A DNA stretch of 64,000 bases from positions 340,203-404,202 of the forward strand of contig CAVUOZ010000011.1 of NCBI GenBank assembly GCA_963743325.1, given 5' to 3'. The translations under genes and the position numbers were made by a program. Each line of letters begins with the position of its first letter. Positions within the stretch are counted from its first letter, which is position 1. Shown here in pieces: positions 30,066 through 37,247 of the stretch. A model generated the notes under the pieces. The model saw only the letters and a program-made list of their open reading frames with translations, was not told where the DNA came from and did not search any database. Source of the DNA: DATFVA01 sp963743325 (GTDB lineage Bacteria > Bacteroidota > Ignavibacteria > Ignavibacteriales > Ignavibacteriaceae).

Positions 30066-31538
30066 CTATTTAACGAAAGAAATTCTTAGGTTTTTTGAAT
30101 ATTTAATGATTTCCTTAAAATAAATGAAAAAAGAGATAAAACTCAGCAATGTTAATACAATAAATATGTTTAATAATTTATAGTTAATTATTATTACAGA
30201 TATTAAAAGAAATAAATCAAAATAAATCAATTTTATAAATTTTGATTTTAATAGAAATAATCTGATCGATATATGGGTTATTTTCTTAATAGAAATTAGC
30301 ATGATTACAATTGCTGCTAAAATAGAGAGGAAATATCCAAGCAGTCCAAGCTGTGCGCCTAGAATATAATATCCTGAAATTAAAGTGGCAGAGATAGTTG
30401 CTAAATTCAACATTTGGATTTTCATTAATATTGAAGCTTTACCAATTCCTATTAAAAAATTATAAATAGAGTACCCAAAATTATTTAATGATTCTGGTAG
30501 AGAAAGAATCAAATAGATTATTACAGCTTGATCAAAATGAAACCATATCTTTATTAAAGATGATAGAAAAATAGATCCAACACCAAAAATTACAACTGAA
30601 TATGTTGCACCCAATTGGGATAAATTAACACAATCTTTCATAATGAAGTTTTTGTATTCAACATCTGAATGTAACTTGCTTGCTTTCGGAAGAATTGTTC
30701 TGAATGTCGTATTGAATAATCCCGAAATTGCAGATGCAAACCTTCTTGCAATTTCATAGAAAGAAACGGTATTTAAAGCATAAAAATTGCCAAGGATGTA
30801 TTTTATTAAAGGATCTATAAAAGAACCAAAAATTGACATCCCCTGAACCGAAATACTAAAAAGAAATATTTTTTTAATTTCCACAATGTTAAAATTCTTC
30901 CAACTAATAAAATATTTCTTGTATCTTCTTTGAAAAAAAAACCAAAAAGAACTTAATAATACAATTGAAAATAGTATATAAACGAGCGCAAGAACTATAA
31001 GGGATAAATGAAAAATTGTAATAATAATGACCCCGGCTAAAAGTATAATATTACCCATAATTAATATTTTACTTGAGAGAACAAAATCGCTCATACCTTC
31101 AACAAAGGATTTAAAAAAAAGCGATATATATCGTACATAAAATCCAATGCCAAGAAAGAAAAAGGAAACCCTTAAAATCGAATAGAATTTTAAAGGTACA
31201 ACGTTATTATTACTAAAATAAAAGCTTTCAGCAATACCATACATTAAAAAGAATATCAAAAATCCTAAAATTATATATATGATAAAGGTGGAAGACAGAA
31301 GTATGTTTATCTTATTGTCTTCCTCATCTTTTAATCTGGCAACAAATCGAACTATTGATGTACCCATTCCAAAATCAAGCACGGCACTAAACCCCCACAA
31401 TGAACTTATCAAAATCCAGGCTCCAAATAGTTCTTCCCCATAGTGTGTCAGGTTTAATTTAAGGGTAATAAAGGAGACTATAATTGTTGAAAAAAATTGA
31501 ATTGCCAACCAAATTGAATTTCTCTTATCTGTAGTCAT
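30066..31538 (-). CDS. wzx: Oligosaccharide flippase (Wzx-like)
   Basis: 490 residues, about 12-14 membrane helices, lysine-poor transmembrane blocks and short loops. Typical features of polysaccharide_synt family: SIWLAIQFFSTIIVSFITLKL near the start, FGMGTSIVRFVARLKDEED, VSFYEIARRFASAIS. It would flip the lipid-linked repeat unit to the periplasm. It ends directly before the wzy stop/start region and lies next to wzy and wzz, so it belongs to a Wzy-dependent pathway. The codon choice is AT-rich. Confidence 0.88.
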   Translation of the reverse strand: MTTDKRNSIWLAIQFFSTIIVSFITLKLNLTHYGEELFGAWILISSLWGFSAVLDFGMGTSIVRFVARLKDEEDNKINILLSSTFIIYIILGFLIFFLMYGIAESFYFSNNNVVPLKFYSILRVSFFFLGIGFYVRYISLFFKSFVEGMSDFVLSSKILIMGNIILLAGVIIITIFHLSLIVLALVYILFSIVLLSSFWFFFQRRYKKYFISWKNFNIVEIKKIFLFSISVQGMSIFGSFIDPLIKYILGNFYALNTVSFYEIARRFASAISGLFNTTFRTILPKASKLHSDVEYKNFIMKDCVNLSQLGATYSVVIFGVGSIFLSSLIKIWFHFDQAVIIYLILSLPESLNNFGYSIYNFLIGIGKASILMKIQMLNLATISATLISGYYILGAQLGLLGYFLSILAAIVIMLISIKKITHISIRLFLLKSKFIKLIYFDLFLLISVIIINYKLLNIFIVLTLLSFISFFIYFKEIIKYSKNLRISFVK

Positions 31539-32951
31539 CTAGACCGGTTTTTCCTTTACCAAATTAGATAAAAGAATCCTTCTATTCGCAAGATTTAAAC
31601 CCAAGATTATTCCAAATAAGATCGCCCCTTGTCCCCATATCCATGCATCAGTCATAAACATTGAAATAAATATGTATATCAGCGACCAAAATAAACTCAA
31701 GGTTATCATTTGATCATTCCTTAAAGAGGAAAGGTTGATAGTTTTAAAATTTATTCTGAGAACCGAGATTATAAAAAATAAAAATCCAATTAGACCTACT
31801 ATTCCTGTTTCAACTAAAACAGCAAGAAAAGTAATGTGTGGGGTTCTACCTTTCACATATTTCTTATATAAAATCTTTGGGATAGTATAATAGTATTTAG
31901 ATGTAATCGGAAATGAGTATGCTCCAATGCCCAATATTGGTTTTTTCTGGATCATATTGAACGCTGTATCCCAAATAAACAATCGCGTGACCAAAGTATT
32001 CTCAACTTTTCCCGTTTCACTTATGGAATTTTTGAATTCTGTTGTCTCTTCAGTTCTGGTGGCAACAGCAGGATTAATCTTTTCAACCAGAAGATACCCA
32101 CTTGAAATTACACTAATTAAAATTATTAAAGTTAGTATGAGTAATTTTCGATTTAAATTAAAGAATTTAGCTCTTTTAATAAGAAATAGTAGAAGCGAAA
32201 ACAGGGCAAGTGCTATCGCAACCCAAGAATTTCTTGTTTGGGTTAATAATGATGAGATAAGTAAAAAGAATAATAATAACCCTGATACTATACGTAAAAA
32301 AGTATTTTTGTTAAATATTATAAATATAACAGTAATGACGATTCCGATTCCTACATAATCAACAAACATAACACCAGCTAACCCAAAAGCTCTGTCCCCG
32401 GTTGTAATTCCCTGATAGATTACTTGAAATCCATTTATTATTAAATACAAGAAATAAAGTTTAGCTGCATAAATAATTCTTTCATTAGTAAACGAAGAAG
32501 AAAGTATATATGCTATGGAAATGATGGCCACAAGATTATATGACAGGTATATACTAAACAAAGGCCTAATAGATACAAAATATGAGGGTAAAATAGATAA
32601 AATATAAAAAATAATTGGAAAAGTTAATGGAATTTTATAATCGCGTTTTAATATTTTTTGGTGCGTGAGGAAGTACGAAAATATAAAGACGAATGAAAAC
32701 CACACTCCTGTGGTATACCAGGCATAATCAAATTTAATAAAAATGCTTAATAATAATAGCGAAAAAGTGAGCCAGTAATTCAAACTCATTATAAATAATA
32801 GGGGAACCAATGATATGCCAATGATCAGTGGTATTTTGTAACCAAAGACTATATAGGCAAAAAGCAGAACAGCAGACAAAATAATAATGAAAAAGGTCAT
32901 GCCGATATTTTTCAGGTAATTATTATTTAATAAAACCACACTGCCTGACAT
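31539..32951 (-). CDS. wzy: O-antigen/exopolysaccharide polymerase (Wzy/WaaL family)
   Basis: 470 residues with about 11-12 hydrophobic helices and one large periplasmic loop (about 280-370) containing VATRTEETTEFKNSI and TRLFIWDTAFNMIQKKPILG with GIGAYSFP, the 'R...W..A..M....P..G.G' pattern of the Wzy_C domain. It would polymerise flipped repeat units or ligate glycan. Its ATG overlaps the wzz stop by one base (TAATG) and it abuts the flippase, consistent with a single transcript. Confidence 0.87.
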   Translation of the reverse strand: MSGSVVLLNNNYLKNIGMTFFIIILSAVLLFAYIVFGYKIPLIIGISLVPLLFIMSLNYWLTFSLLLLSIFIKFDYAWYTTGVWFSFVFIFSYFLTHQKILKRDYKIPLTFPIIFYILSILPSYFVSIRPLFSIYLSYNLVAIISIAYILSSSFTNERIIYAAKLYFLYLIINGFQVIYQGITTGDRAFGLAGVMFVDYVGIGIVITVIFIIFNKNTFLRIVSGLLLFFLLISSLLTQTRNSWVAIALALFSLLLFLIKRAKFFNLNRKLLILTLIILISVISSGYLLVEKINPAVATRTEETTEFKNSISETGKVENTLVTRLFIWDTAFNMIQKKPILGIGAYSFPITSKYYYTIPKILYKKYVKGRTPHITFLAVLVETGIVGLIGFLFFIISVLRINFKTINLSSLRNDQMITLSLFWSLIYIFISMFMTDAWIWGQGAILFGIILGLNLANRRILLSNLVKEKPV

Positions 32952-34111
32952 TATTTTTTGAGTTTAAATAAATTTTGTTTGATGAATACTAATTTAGTAT
33001 TCTGTGTTTTCGAAAAGATTTCTATAATAATCAATATGGAATATAGAAGAGAAACTATAAAAACAGATATTAGTAAAGAAAATAAGATACGTGGTGGATA
33101 GGATTTTTTTTCGGGCGGGACACCATAATCGATTACTTGAAGTACTGGTACATTTTTTACTTCTTCAAATTTTGCTTGCTCGTATAAGGGAACCACAAAC
33201 TCTAAAATTGAATTATAAATTTCTATTTGCCGTTTGAGTCTCAAAAATGTCATTGCATTCTCAGGCAGCTTATTTAATGACAAAAAATCCTTATTATTAT
33301 TTTTAATTGAGTTGAGTTTTTTTTGAAATTCATTTACTGTGGTTTCTAGATTACTAGCCTGTATACTTTTTTCCCCTGCAATTTCTTTTACAATAGAAAG
33401 TTCAATCTGTTTTGTTGTAAGTGTTGATTCTAAATTCATATAGGCCTCAATGACAGCTTTTAATTGATCTTCCGCTTCATAAAAATTATTTCTCTTCTGG
33501 AAATCCTTTAAAGAATCTTCAACTAGAGCCAGATCGTAATTTATTTCATTATATCTTGCCTGCAGGAAATTACGATTATTTTTAGATTTCGTTATATTTA
33601 GGTCTATTACTGATTTATTCACCTTTTCAACAAGATAATTGGTCATATTGGCAGCTTTTTTTGGTGAACTCGCACTGACACTAATTCTGAAAGCATTGTT
33701 GTCATTAATTTCGGTCTGAATATTCTCTTCCAGAGTTTTTCTTACCTGCTCCAGCTGGTCATTCTTATATTCTTTCTCCAAATTAAAAGCACTAATCATT
33801 TCATCTAAATTACTCCTACTATAAATAATAGTATTAAAAAGATCATATTTGTCTGAACTTGAGAGCTCTCCCAAACCTATTGCAGCAAAGGGAGAACCTG
33901 AAAGTGATTTACTAAGAGCACCTAATGGTGAGAATGTTTCATTATCTGCACTTACTAATAAAGCTTCCGATTCGAATTTTTCCGGAATAAAAAAATAAAT
34001 AAAAATATATGCCGATATTAAACTCAAGAAAAAGGTTATCAGCAACCTTTTTTTCCATTTAATTAAAAGAATAAAATAATCTAATATATCTAAACCCTTG
34101 TATTCGGCCAC
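32951..34111 (-). CDS. wzz: Chain-length determinant (Wzz) protein
   Basis: 386 residues. It starts with GTG at 34111 after AGGAAA. An N-terminal helix (about 22-44) and a C-terminal helix (about 340-365) bracket a periplasmic coiled-coil region. The Wzz N-domain motif is DILDYFILLIKWKKRLL and the C-terminal 'P..P..P' pattern is VPPEKKSYPPRIL. There is no fused tyrosine-kinase domain. It sets glycan chain length with the adjacent polymerase. It is the first gene of the minus-strand polysaccharide operon; the 34112-34340 leader should hold its promoter. Confidence 0.9.
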   Translation of the reverse strand: MAEYKGLDILDYFILLIKWKKRLLITFFLSLISAYIFIYFFIPEKFESEALLVSADNETFSPLGALSKSLSGSPFAAIGLGELSSSDKYDLFNTIIYSRSNLDEMISAFNLEKEYKNDQLEQVRKTLEENIQTEINDNNAFRISVSASSPKKAANMTNYLVEKVNKSVIDLNITKSKNNRNFLQARYNEINYDLALVEDSLKDFQKRNNFYEAEDQLKAVIEAYMNLESTLTTKQIELSIVKEIAGEKSIQASNLETTVNEFQKKLNSIKNNNKDFLSLNKLPENAMTFLRLKRQIEIYNSILEFVVPLYEQAKFEEVKNVPVLQVIDYGVPPEKKSYPPRILFSLLISVFIVSLLYSILIIIEIFSKTQNTKLVFIKQNLFKLKK

Positions 34112-34342
34112 TTTGGTTTCCTATATCTCTTTGTTAATTAAATTCAAATTTAACATTTTCTTTTCTCTTATCGCAACATTATTATCATTACACCCCTATT
34201 CTTTTTCTATTCCCGGTTATGCCCTCATCCTGCACTTTAACCCTGCAAACTTTTTATTCTTTCTTTATCATTTAATTCTTGACATTTATTATCAATATTT
34301 CAATATTTACATCAAACTTTATTTGGATTTGTAATATAAGCG

Positions 34343-34435
34343 ATTTGCTACAGTGTAGAATTTACTTAATTTTGTTTTACCAGAGTAGCAAATTAATGCC
34401 GATTTAGGGATTGCCTCTGGTCGGTTTTTTGTTTT
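34343..34435 (+). ncRNA. Candidate structured leader/attenuator with alternative stems and T-run
   Basis: A perfect 9-bp inverted repeat ATTTGCTAC (34343-34351) / GTAGCAAAT (34385-34393) is interleaved with a second 7-bp repeat ACCAGAG (34379-34385) / CTCTGGT (34415-34421). The second stem is followed by CGG and a TTTTTT run (34425-34430), like a Rho-independent terminator. The two stems share base 34385 and are in pseudoknot order, so they are either a pseudoknot or mutually exclusive, as in attenuators. A possible promoter is TTGACA at 34279-34284, with a poor -10. The next gene starts at 34532. Confidence 0.45.
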
Positions 34436-34531
34436 AATAGTGGAACTTTTATGAAAGGAGAAAGTGTATAATCAGGATTGATACTATTTTTTATGTAAAA
34501 AGCATTCACTAATAAAGAAAGGAAGGCAGCG

Positions 34532-34780
34532 ATGAAAACCATTAAAGCAAAAATAGATAATCCCTTATCTGATTTAATAAGTGATGATATCTATGAGCTT
34601 CTCAGTTCTCAGGGTTTAATCGATGAAAAATCCGTCCGTGATTATCAGATCAGAAAGAAATTTAAACAATTGAGAGCAAGTAAGGTCAGCGCCGGAGATG
34701 CAATAGATTCTATACGCGAAGAATACCCATACTTACAGTTCGATACGATTAGAAAAATTGTTTATCAGATAAGTAAATAA
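34532..34780 (+). CDS. Small helical protein of unknown function
   Basis: 82 residues, charged and predicted helical (DPLSDLISDDIYELLSSQG-like start after MKTIKAKIDN; central KSVRDYQIRKKFKQLRASK). It follows a clear ribosome site (AAAGGAAGGCAGCG before ATG). The middle segment with QIRKKFKQLRASKVSAGDAID could form a helix-turn-helix, so a nucleic-acid role is possible but not shown. I do not recognise the family. It is flanked on both sides by candidate structured RNAs. Confidence 0.6.
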   Translation: MKTIKAKIDNPLSDLISDDIYELLSSQGLIDEKSVRDYQIRKKFKQLRASKVSAGDAIDSIREEYPYLQFDTIRKIVYQISK

Positions 34781-34787
34781 TTGTTGC

Positions 34788-34816
34788 TTGAAATATTGAT
34801 TGATCAAAATTATATT
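34788..34816 (+). promoter_or_regulatory. Sigma-70-like promoter for the intergenic RNA
   Basis: TTGAAA at 34788-34793 and TATATT at 34811-34816 are separated by exactly 17 bases, the ideal spacing. The predicted start is about 34822-34823, at the first base of the outer stem of the downstream RNA. Confidence 0.6.
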
Positions 34817-34821
34817 TGATT

Positions 34822-34901
34822 GACTCTTTCAAAGGGTCCTCCCCTGCCCTTTGATGGTAAACGAGTCGGGCCCGGTGGTACCCCCATCACCGGGCTTTAT
34901 T
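34822..34901 (+). ncRNA. Candidate ~80-nt small RNA with C-rich loops and its own terminator
   Basis: Hairpin 1 has an outer stem GACTC (34822-34826) / GAGTC (34863-34867) and an inner perfect 8-bp stem TCAAAGGG (34829-34836) / CCCTTTGA (34847-34854) closing the loop TCCTCCCCTG. Hairpin 2 is GCCCGGTGGT / ATCACCGGGC (34870-34895) with loop ACCCCC, followed by TTTATT, a Rho-independent terminator. No ribosome site or frame fits the transcript. Both loops are C-rich and complementary to GGAGG-type ribosome sites, as in C-rich trans-acting sRNAs. The general plan (stem-loops plus terminator in a Chlorobi-like genome) recalls the Chlorobi-1 RNA class, but I cannot confirm membership. Confidence 0.6.
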
Positions 34902-34928
34902 GTAATTTTATTTAACGGAGTTTTGGTA

Positions 34929-35219
34929 ATGGCAAAGACAGTTAGAAAAAGAAATGTTAAGTCTTCGAAAAAGACTTTTGTCTCACCTTTTAAGATTTAC
35001 TGGGAGAACAAGAATTATTTCTTTTTTTATCTGGGCTTTCTCCTGTTAATATTGGGATATTATTTAATGAGTGTCGGTAAATGGGATAGTACGGCTTCAC
35101 TGGTTTTTTCCCCGATCGTTCTCATCATTACTTATATTTTTGTTTTCCCTGCAGCTATTTTATTCAGAAGTAAAAACAAGGAAGGACAGGAAGTAAAGAG
35201 TGATACTGGCAAAAGTTAA
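34929..35219 (+). CDS. DUF3098-like small membrane protein
   Basis: 96 residues from the ATG at 34929, which follows ACGGAG. Basic N-terminus (MAKTVRKRNVKSSKKTF), then FKIYWENKNYFFFYLGFLLL and LMSVGKWD, then a second helix SPIVLIITYIFVFPAAILF and a charged tail. The two-helix layout and the 'ENYxxxxxGxxLLxxGxxLMS' pattern match DUF3098 of Bacteroidota. Function unknown. Its last 20 bases overlap the eutN-like gene. An upstream in-frame ATG at 34851 lies inside the RNA candidate and is not used here. Confidence 0.7.
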   Translation: MAKTVRKRNVKSSKKTFVSPFKIYWENKNYFFFYLGFLLLILGYYLMSVGKWDSTASLVFSPIVLIITYIFVFPAAILFRSKNKEGQEVKSDTGKS

Positions 35220-35478
35220 GGGGAATATAGTTGCCACTCAGAAAAATTCGTACCTCGTGGGGCATAAACTTTTAACAATTCATCCGATTGATCTTTCAGG
35301 AAATTTTCTCGGCAAAAAAGATGTGGTCGCCATTGATACAGTTGATGCCGGCATAGGCGATACTGTCCTTGTTGTCCAGGAGGGAGCGGCAGCAGCCCAG
35401 ATACTGGGACATAGAAAGGCTCCTGTTCATTCTATGATCGTCGCTGTAGTTGATAAAATCGAAATCAGTACTTCTTAA
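35200..35478 (+). CDS. EutN/CcmL-type microcompartment vertex protein (orphan)
   Basis: 92 residues, GTG start with AGGAAGTAAAGAG upstream. The sequence matches the pentameric BMC vertex family throughout: VKGNIVATQKNSYLVGHKLL, the central DTVDAGIGDTVLVVQEGAAA and the terminal SMIVAVVDKIEI. In microcompartments these pentamers cap the icosahedral vertices. No hexameric shell (BMC-H) or enzyme gene is in the window, so it is either a satellite of a distant shell locus or an orphan with another role. It is followed 15 bases later by dprA. Confidence 0.9.
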   Translation: MILAKVKGNIVATQKNSYLVGHKLLTIHPIDLSGNFLGKKDVVAIDTVDAGIGDTVLVVQEGAAAAQILGHRKAPVHSMIVAVVDKIEISTS

Positions 35479-35493
35479 AAATCATTTTGAAAG

Positions 35494-36616
35494 TTGACCA
35501 GACTTAGTTTAGAAAAATTAACTGAGTTAAGACTCCTGTTGGAAGTGGAGGGGATCGGTCCAGGGAAATTCAGAAATCTTCTGGCGAGATTCAGATCTAC
35601 GGATAGAGTCTTATCTGCTGATTTTAAATCCCTGACAGAAGCTGAAGGTATCAGCTTAAACCTCGCAAAAAGAATCCAGGGAATAAGCGCCCAGTACAAT
35701 GAATTCAGGAATATTGTTGAGGTCGAACAGGAAAAATTGGTTAGATTAAACGCATCAGTTGTCACCGTCTGGGATGAAGAATATCCATCAGTTCTGAAAA
35801 AAATTTACGACCCGCCCATAATTCTCTATACTATTGGAACTCATGAGGAAAATGATATTTATTCTGTTTCCGTCGTTGGAACGCGTCAGCCTACAAATTA
35901 TGGGAAGGTTCAGACCGAGCGATTAACTTCAGAACTCGTCCATGAGGGAATTACTATTGTCAGCGGTATGGCCCGGGGTATCGATTCAATTGCCCACATC
36001 ACTACATTAAAAGAAAACGGAAGAACAGTAGCAATTATCGGTTCAGGTCTCGATGTTATTTATCCACCTGAAAATAAAAAGCTGTTCCAGGAAATATCTG
36101 AGAAAGGACTGATAATCTCAGAATATCCTCCGGGAACCCAGCCCGATGCTCAAAACTTCCCTAAAAGGAACCGGATCATTTCAGGTTTAAGTCTTGGAAC
36201 TGTTGTGATTGAAACAGGAATTAAAGGCGGTGCAATGCAGACGGCATCCTTCGCACTGGATCAGGGCAAGGAGGTATTTGCAGTCCCCGGGAATCTGGGA
36301 GTACGACAGTCAGAAGGTACCGATCTTTTAATACAAAAAGGAGAGGCAAAGTTAATCCGTTCCGCTGAAGATGTACTCGTTGAACTTGGAACTTAAATTA
36401 AAACCAATACTCGGTAAAAACATCCCTAAGAAAATTGAGGGGTTAAATCTTTTTGAGGAAAAAATAATAGCTACAATCTCCACCGAGCCCCTGCAGATTG
36501 ATAAAATAGCATCGCTTACTCAAATGAATACATCGGAATGTCTGGTTTATCTTTTATCACTTGAATTTAAAGGAATGGTAAAGCAGCTCCCCGGAAAGGT
36601 TTTTGCTGTGCTATAA
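35494..36616 (+). CDS. dprA: DNA processing protein DprA (frameshift near 36385)
   Basis: About 374 residues once reconstructed, TTG start. An N-terminal SAM-like domain (EGIGPGKFRNLLARF) leads to the Rossmann-like DprA domain: SVVGTRQPTNYG, VSGMARGIDSIAHITTL, VIGSGLDVIYPPEN, FPKRNRIISGLSLGTVVIETG (in parts), and GNLGVRQSEGTDLLIQKGEA. The frame breaks at GTTGAACTTGG near 36385 (one extra T); the other frame continues LELKLKPILGKNIPKKIEG into the C-terminal winged helix (LFEEKIIATISTEPLQIDKIA). DprA loads RecA on incoming single-stranded DNA during natural transformation. Confidence 0.92.
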
Positions 36617-36690
36617 ATGTGAAAATGGTCATTAATCATTTATAGTCAGTAATTGTCATTTGTAGTCATTAAATGTTCATTCTTTATACG
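36617..36690. repeat. 11-mer array (AATGAC family), copy between dprA and the S23-type gene
   Basis: GTCATT-containing units spaced by 10-11 bases (GGTCATTAATC, AGTCAGTAATT, GTCATTTGTA, GTCATTAAATG, TTCATTC). It is the reverse-complement form of the AATGACTATTG family seen at 37060, 38669, 48151, 54833, 55381 and 63848. Confidence 0.6.
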
Positions 36691-37046
36691 CTGATGACTT
36701 TCCAATGGTATTTATATAATTATTGAGTATTACGCCAATTAATTCCAGTTCATTAATAATTGTCAGATAATCTTCTTCCAGCAATAGATTTCTATTGAAC
36801 GCTTTTCTGATTCAGGTTTTTGTTTCAAATAGTGACCCTCTTGAATAGTAACAAAATTGTTTGTTTTCTTTATAAAAATATCTTCCAAATCCTTCACTTA
36901 GATTAGCTGCAACAGAATCAATGACCTTAACAAGTTGTTTTCCCACAGTGTCTTTTTCAAAATAATTCCAGCTATAAACTTTTTTCCCAAATTTTTTCAG
37001 CAATATCCATGGACAACTGATATACACGTAGTTCATCCAGATTCAT
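36677..37046 (-). pseudogene. Four-helix bundle (S23/IVS-type) protein, frameshift plus in-frame TGA
   Basis: Start ATG at 37046 after a perfect AGGAGGT site. Reconstructed product about 122 residues: NLDELRVYQLSMDIAEKIWEK, then after one extra A in a six-A run (36981-36986) VYSWNYFEKDTVGKQLVKVIDSVAANLSEGFGRYFYKENKQFCYYSRGSLFETKT in continuous frame, then TGA at 36812-36814 where this family normally has Trp, then IRKAFNRNLLLEEDYLTII. The family includes proteins encoded in 23S rRNA intervening sequences and diversity-generating accessory proteins; function is unclear. The gene is followed and preceded by 11-bp repeat arrays. Confidence 0.75.
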
Positions 37047-37155
37047 AATTACCTCCTTAAACCCTTAATGACGAATGATAAACTCTATAAAATTAATTTA
37101 AGCAGTCAATTAATTCACTGACTATAAACGACTACTAATGACGGTAAATTAAGAA

Positions 37156-37245
37156 GGGTCTCGCTTTCTAAAAGTGTTAACTATCTTATTTTAGATGAGT
37201 ATCTATTAGATAGTAAAAATGAACATCAAATTAGAAAGGAGACCC
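37156..37245 (+). promoter_or_regulatory. Leader hairpin hiding the transposase ribosome site
   Basis: GGGTCTC-G-CTTTCTAA (37156-37171) can pair with TTAGAAAG-GAGACCC (37231-37245): 15 base pairs with a single bulged G. The 3' arm contains AGAAAGGAG, the ribosome site of the ATG at 37248. Inside are a second stem ACTATCT/AGATAGT (37180-37186/37208-37214) and a third TAGAT/ATCTA with a GAGT tetraloop. Classical IS elements use such fold-back to block translation from outside transcripts. Confidence 0.7.
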
Positions 37246-37247
37246 AG

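Noticed and set aside
35200..35478. A bacterial microcompartment operon
   Set aside because: Only the vertex protein is present; no hexamer shell proteins or core enzymes occur in the window.
7389..36814. TGA read as Trp or selenocysteine
   Set aside because: TGA ends genes elsewhere in the window (dut, the thioesterase), no SECIS-like structure was seen, and both genes with an internal TGA also contain frameshifts.
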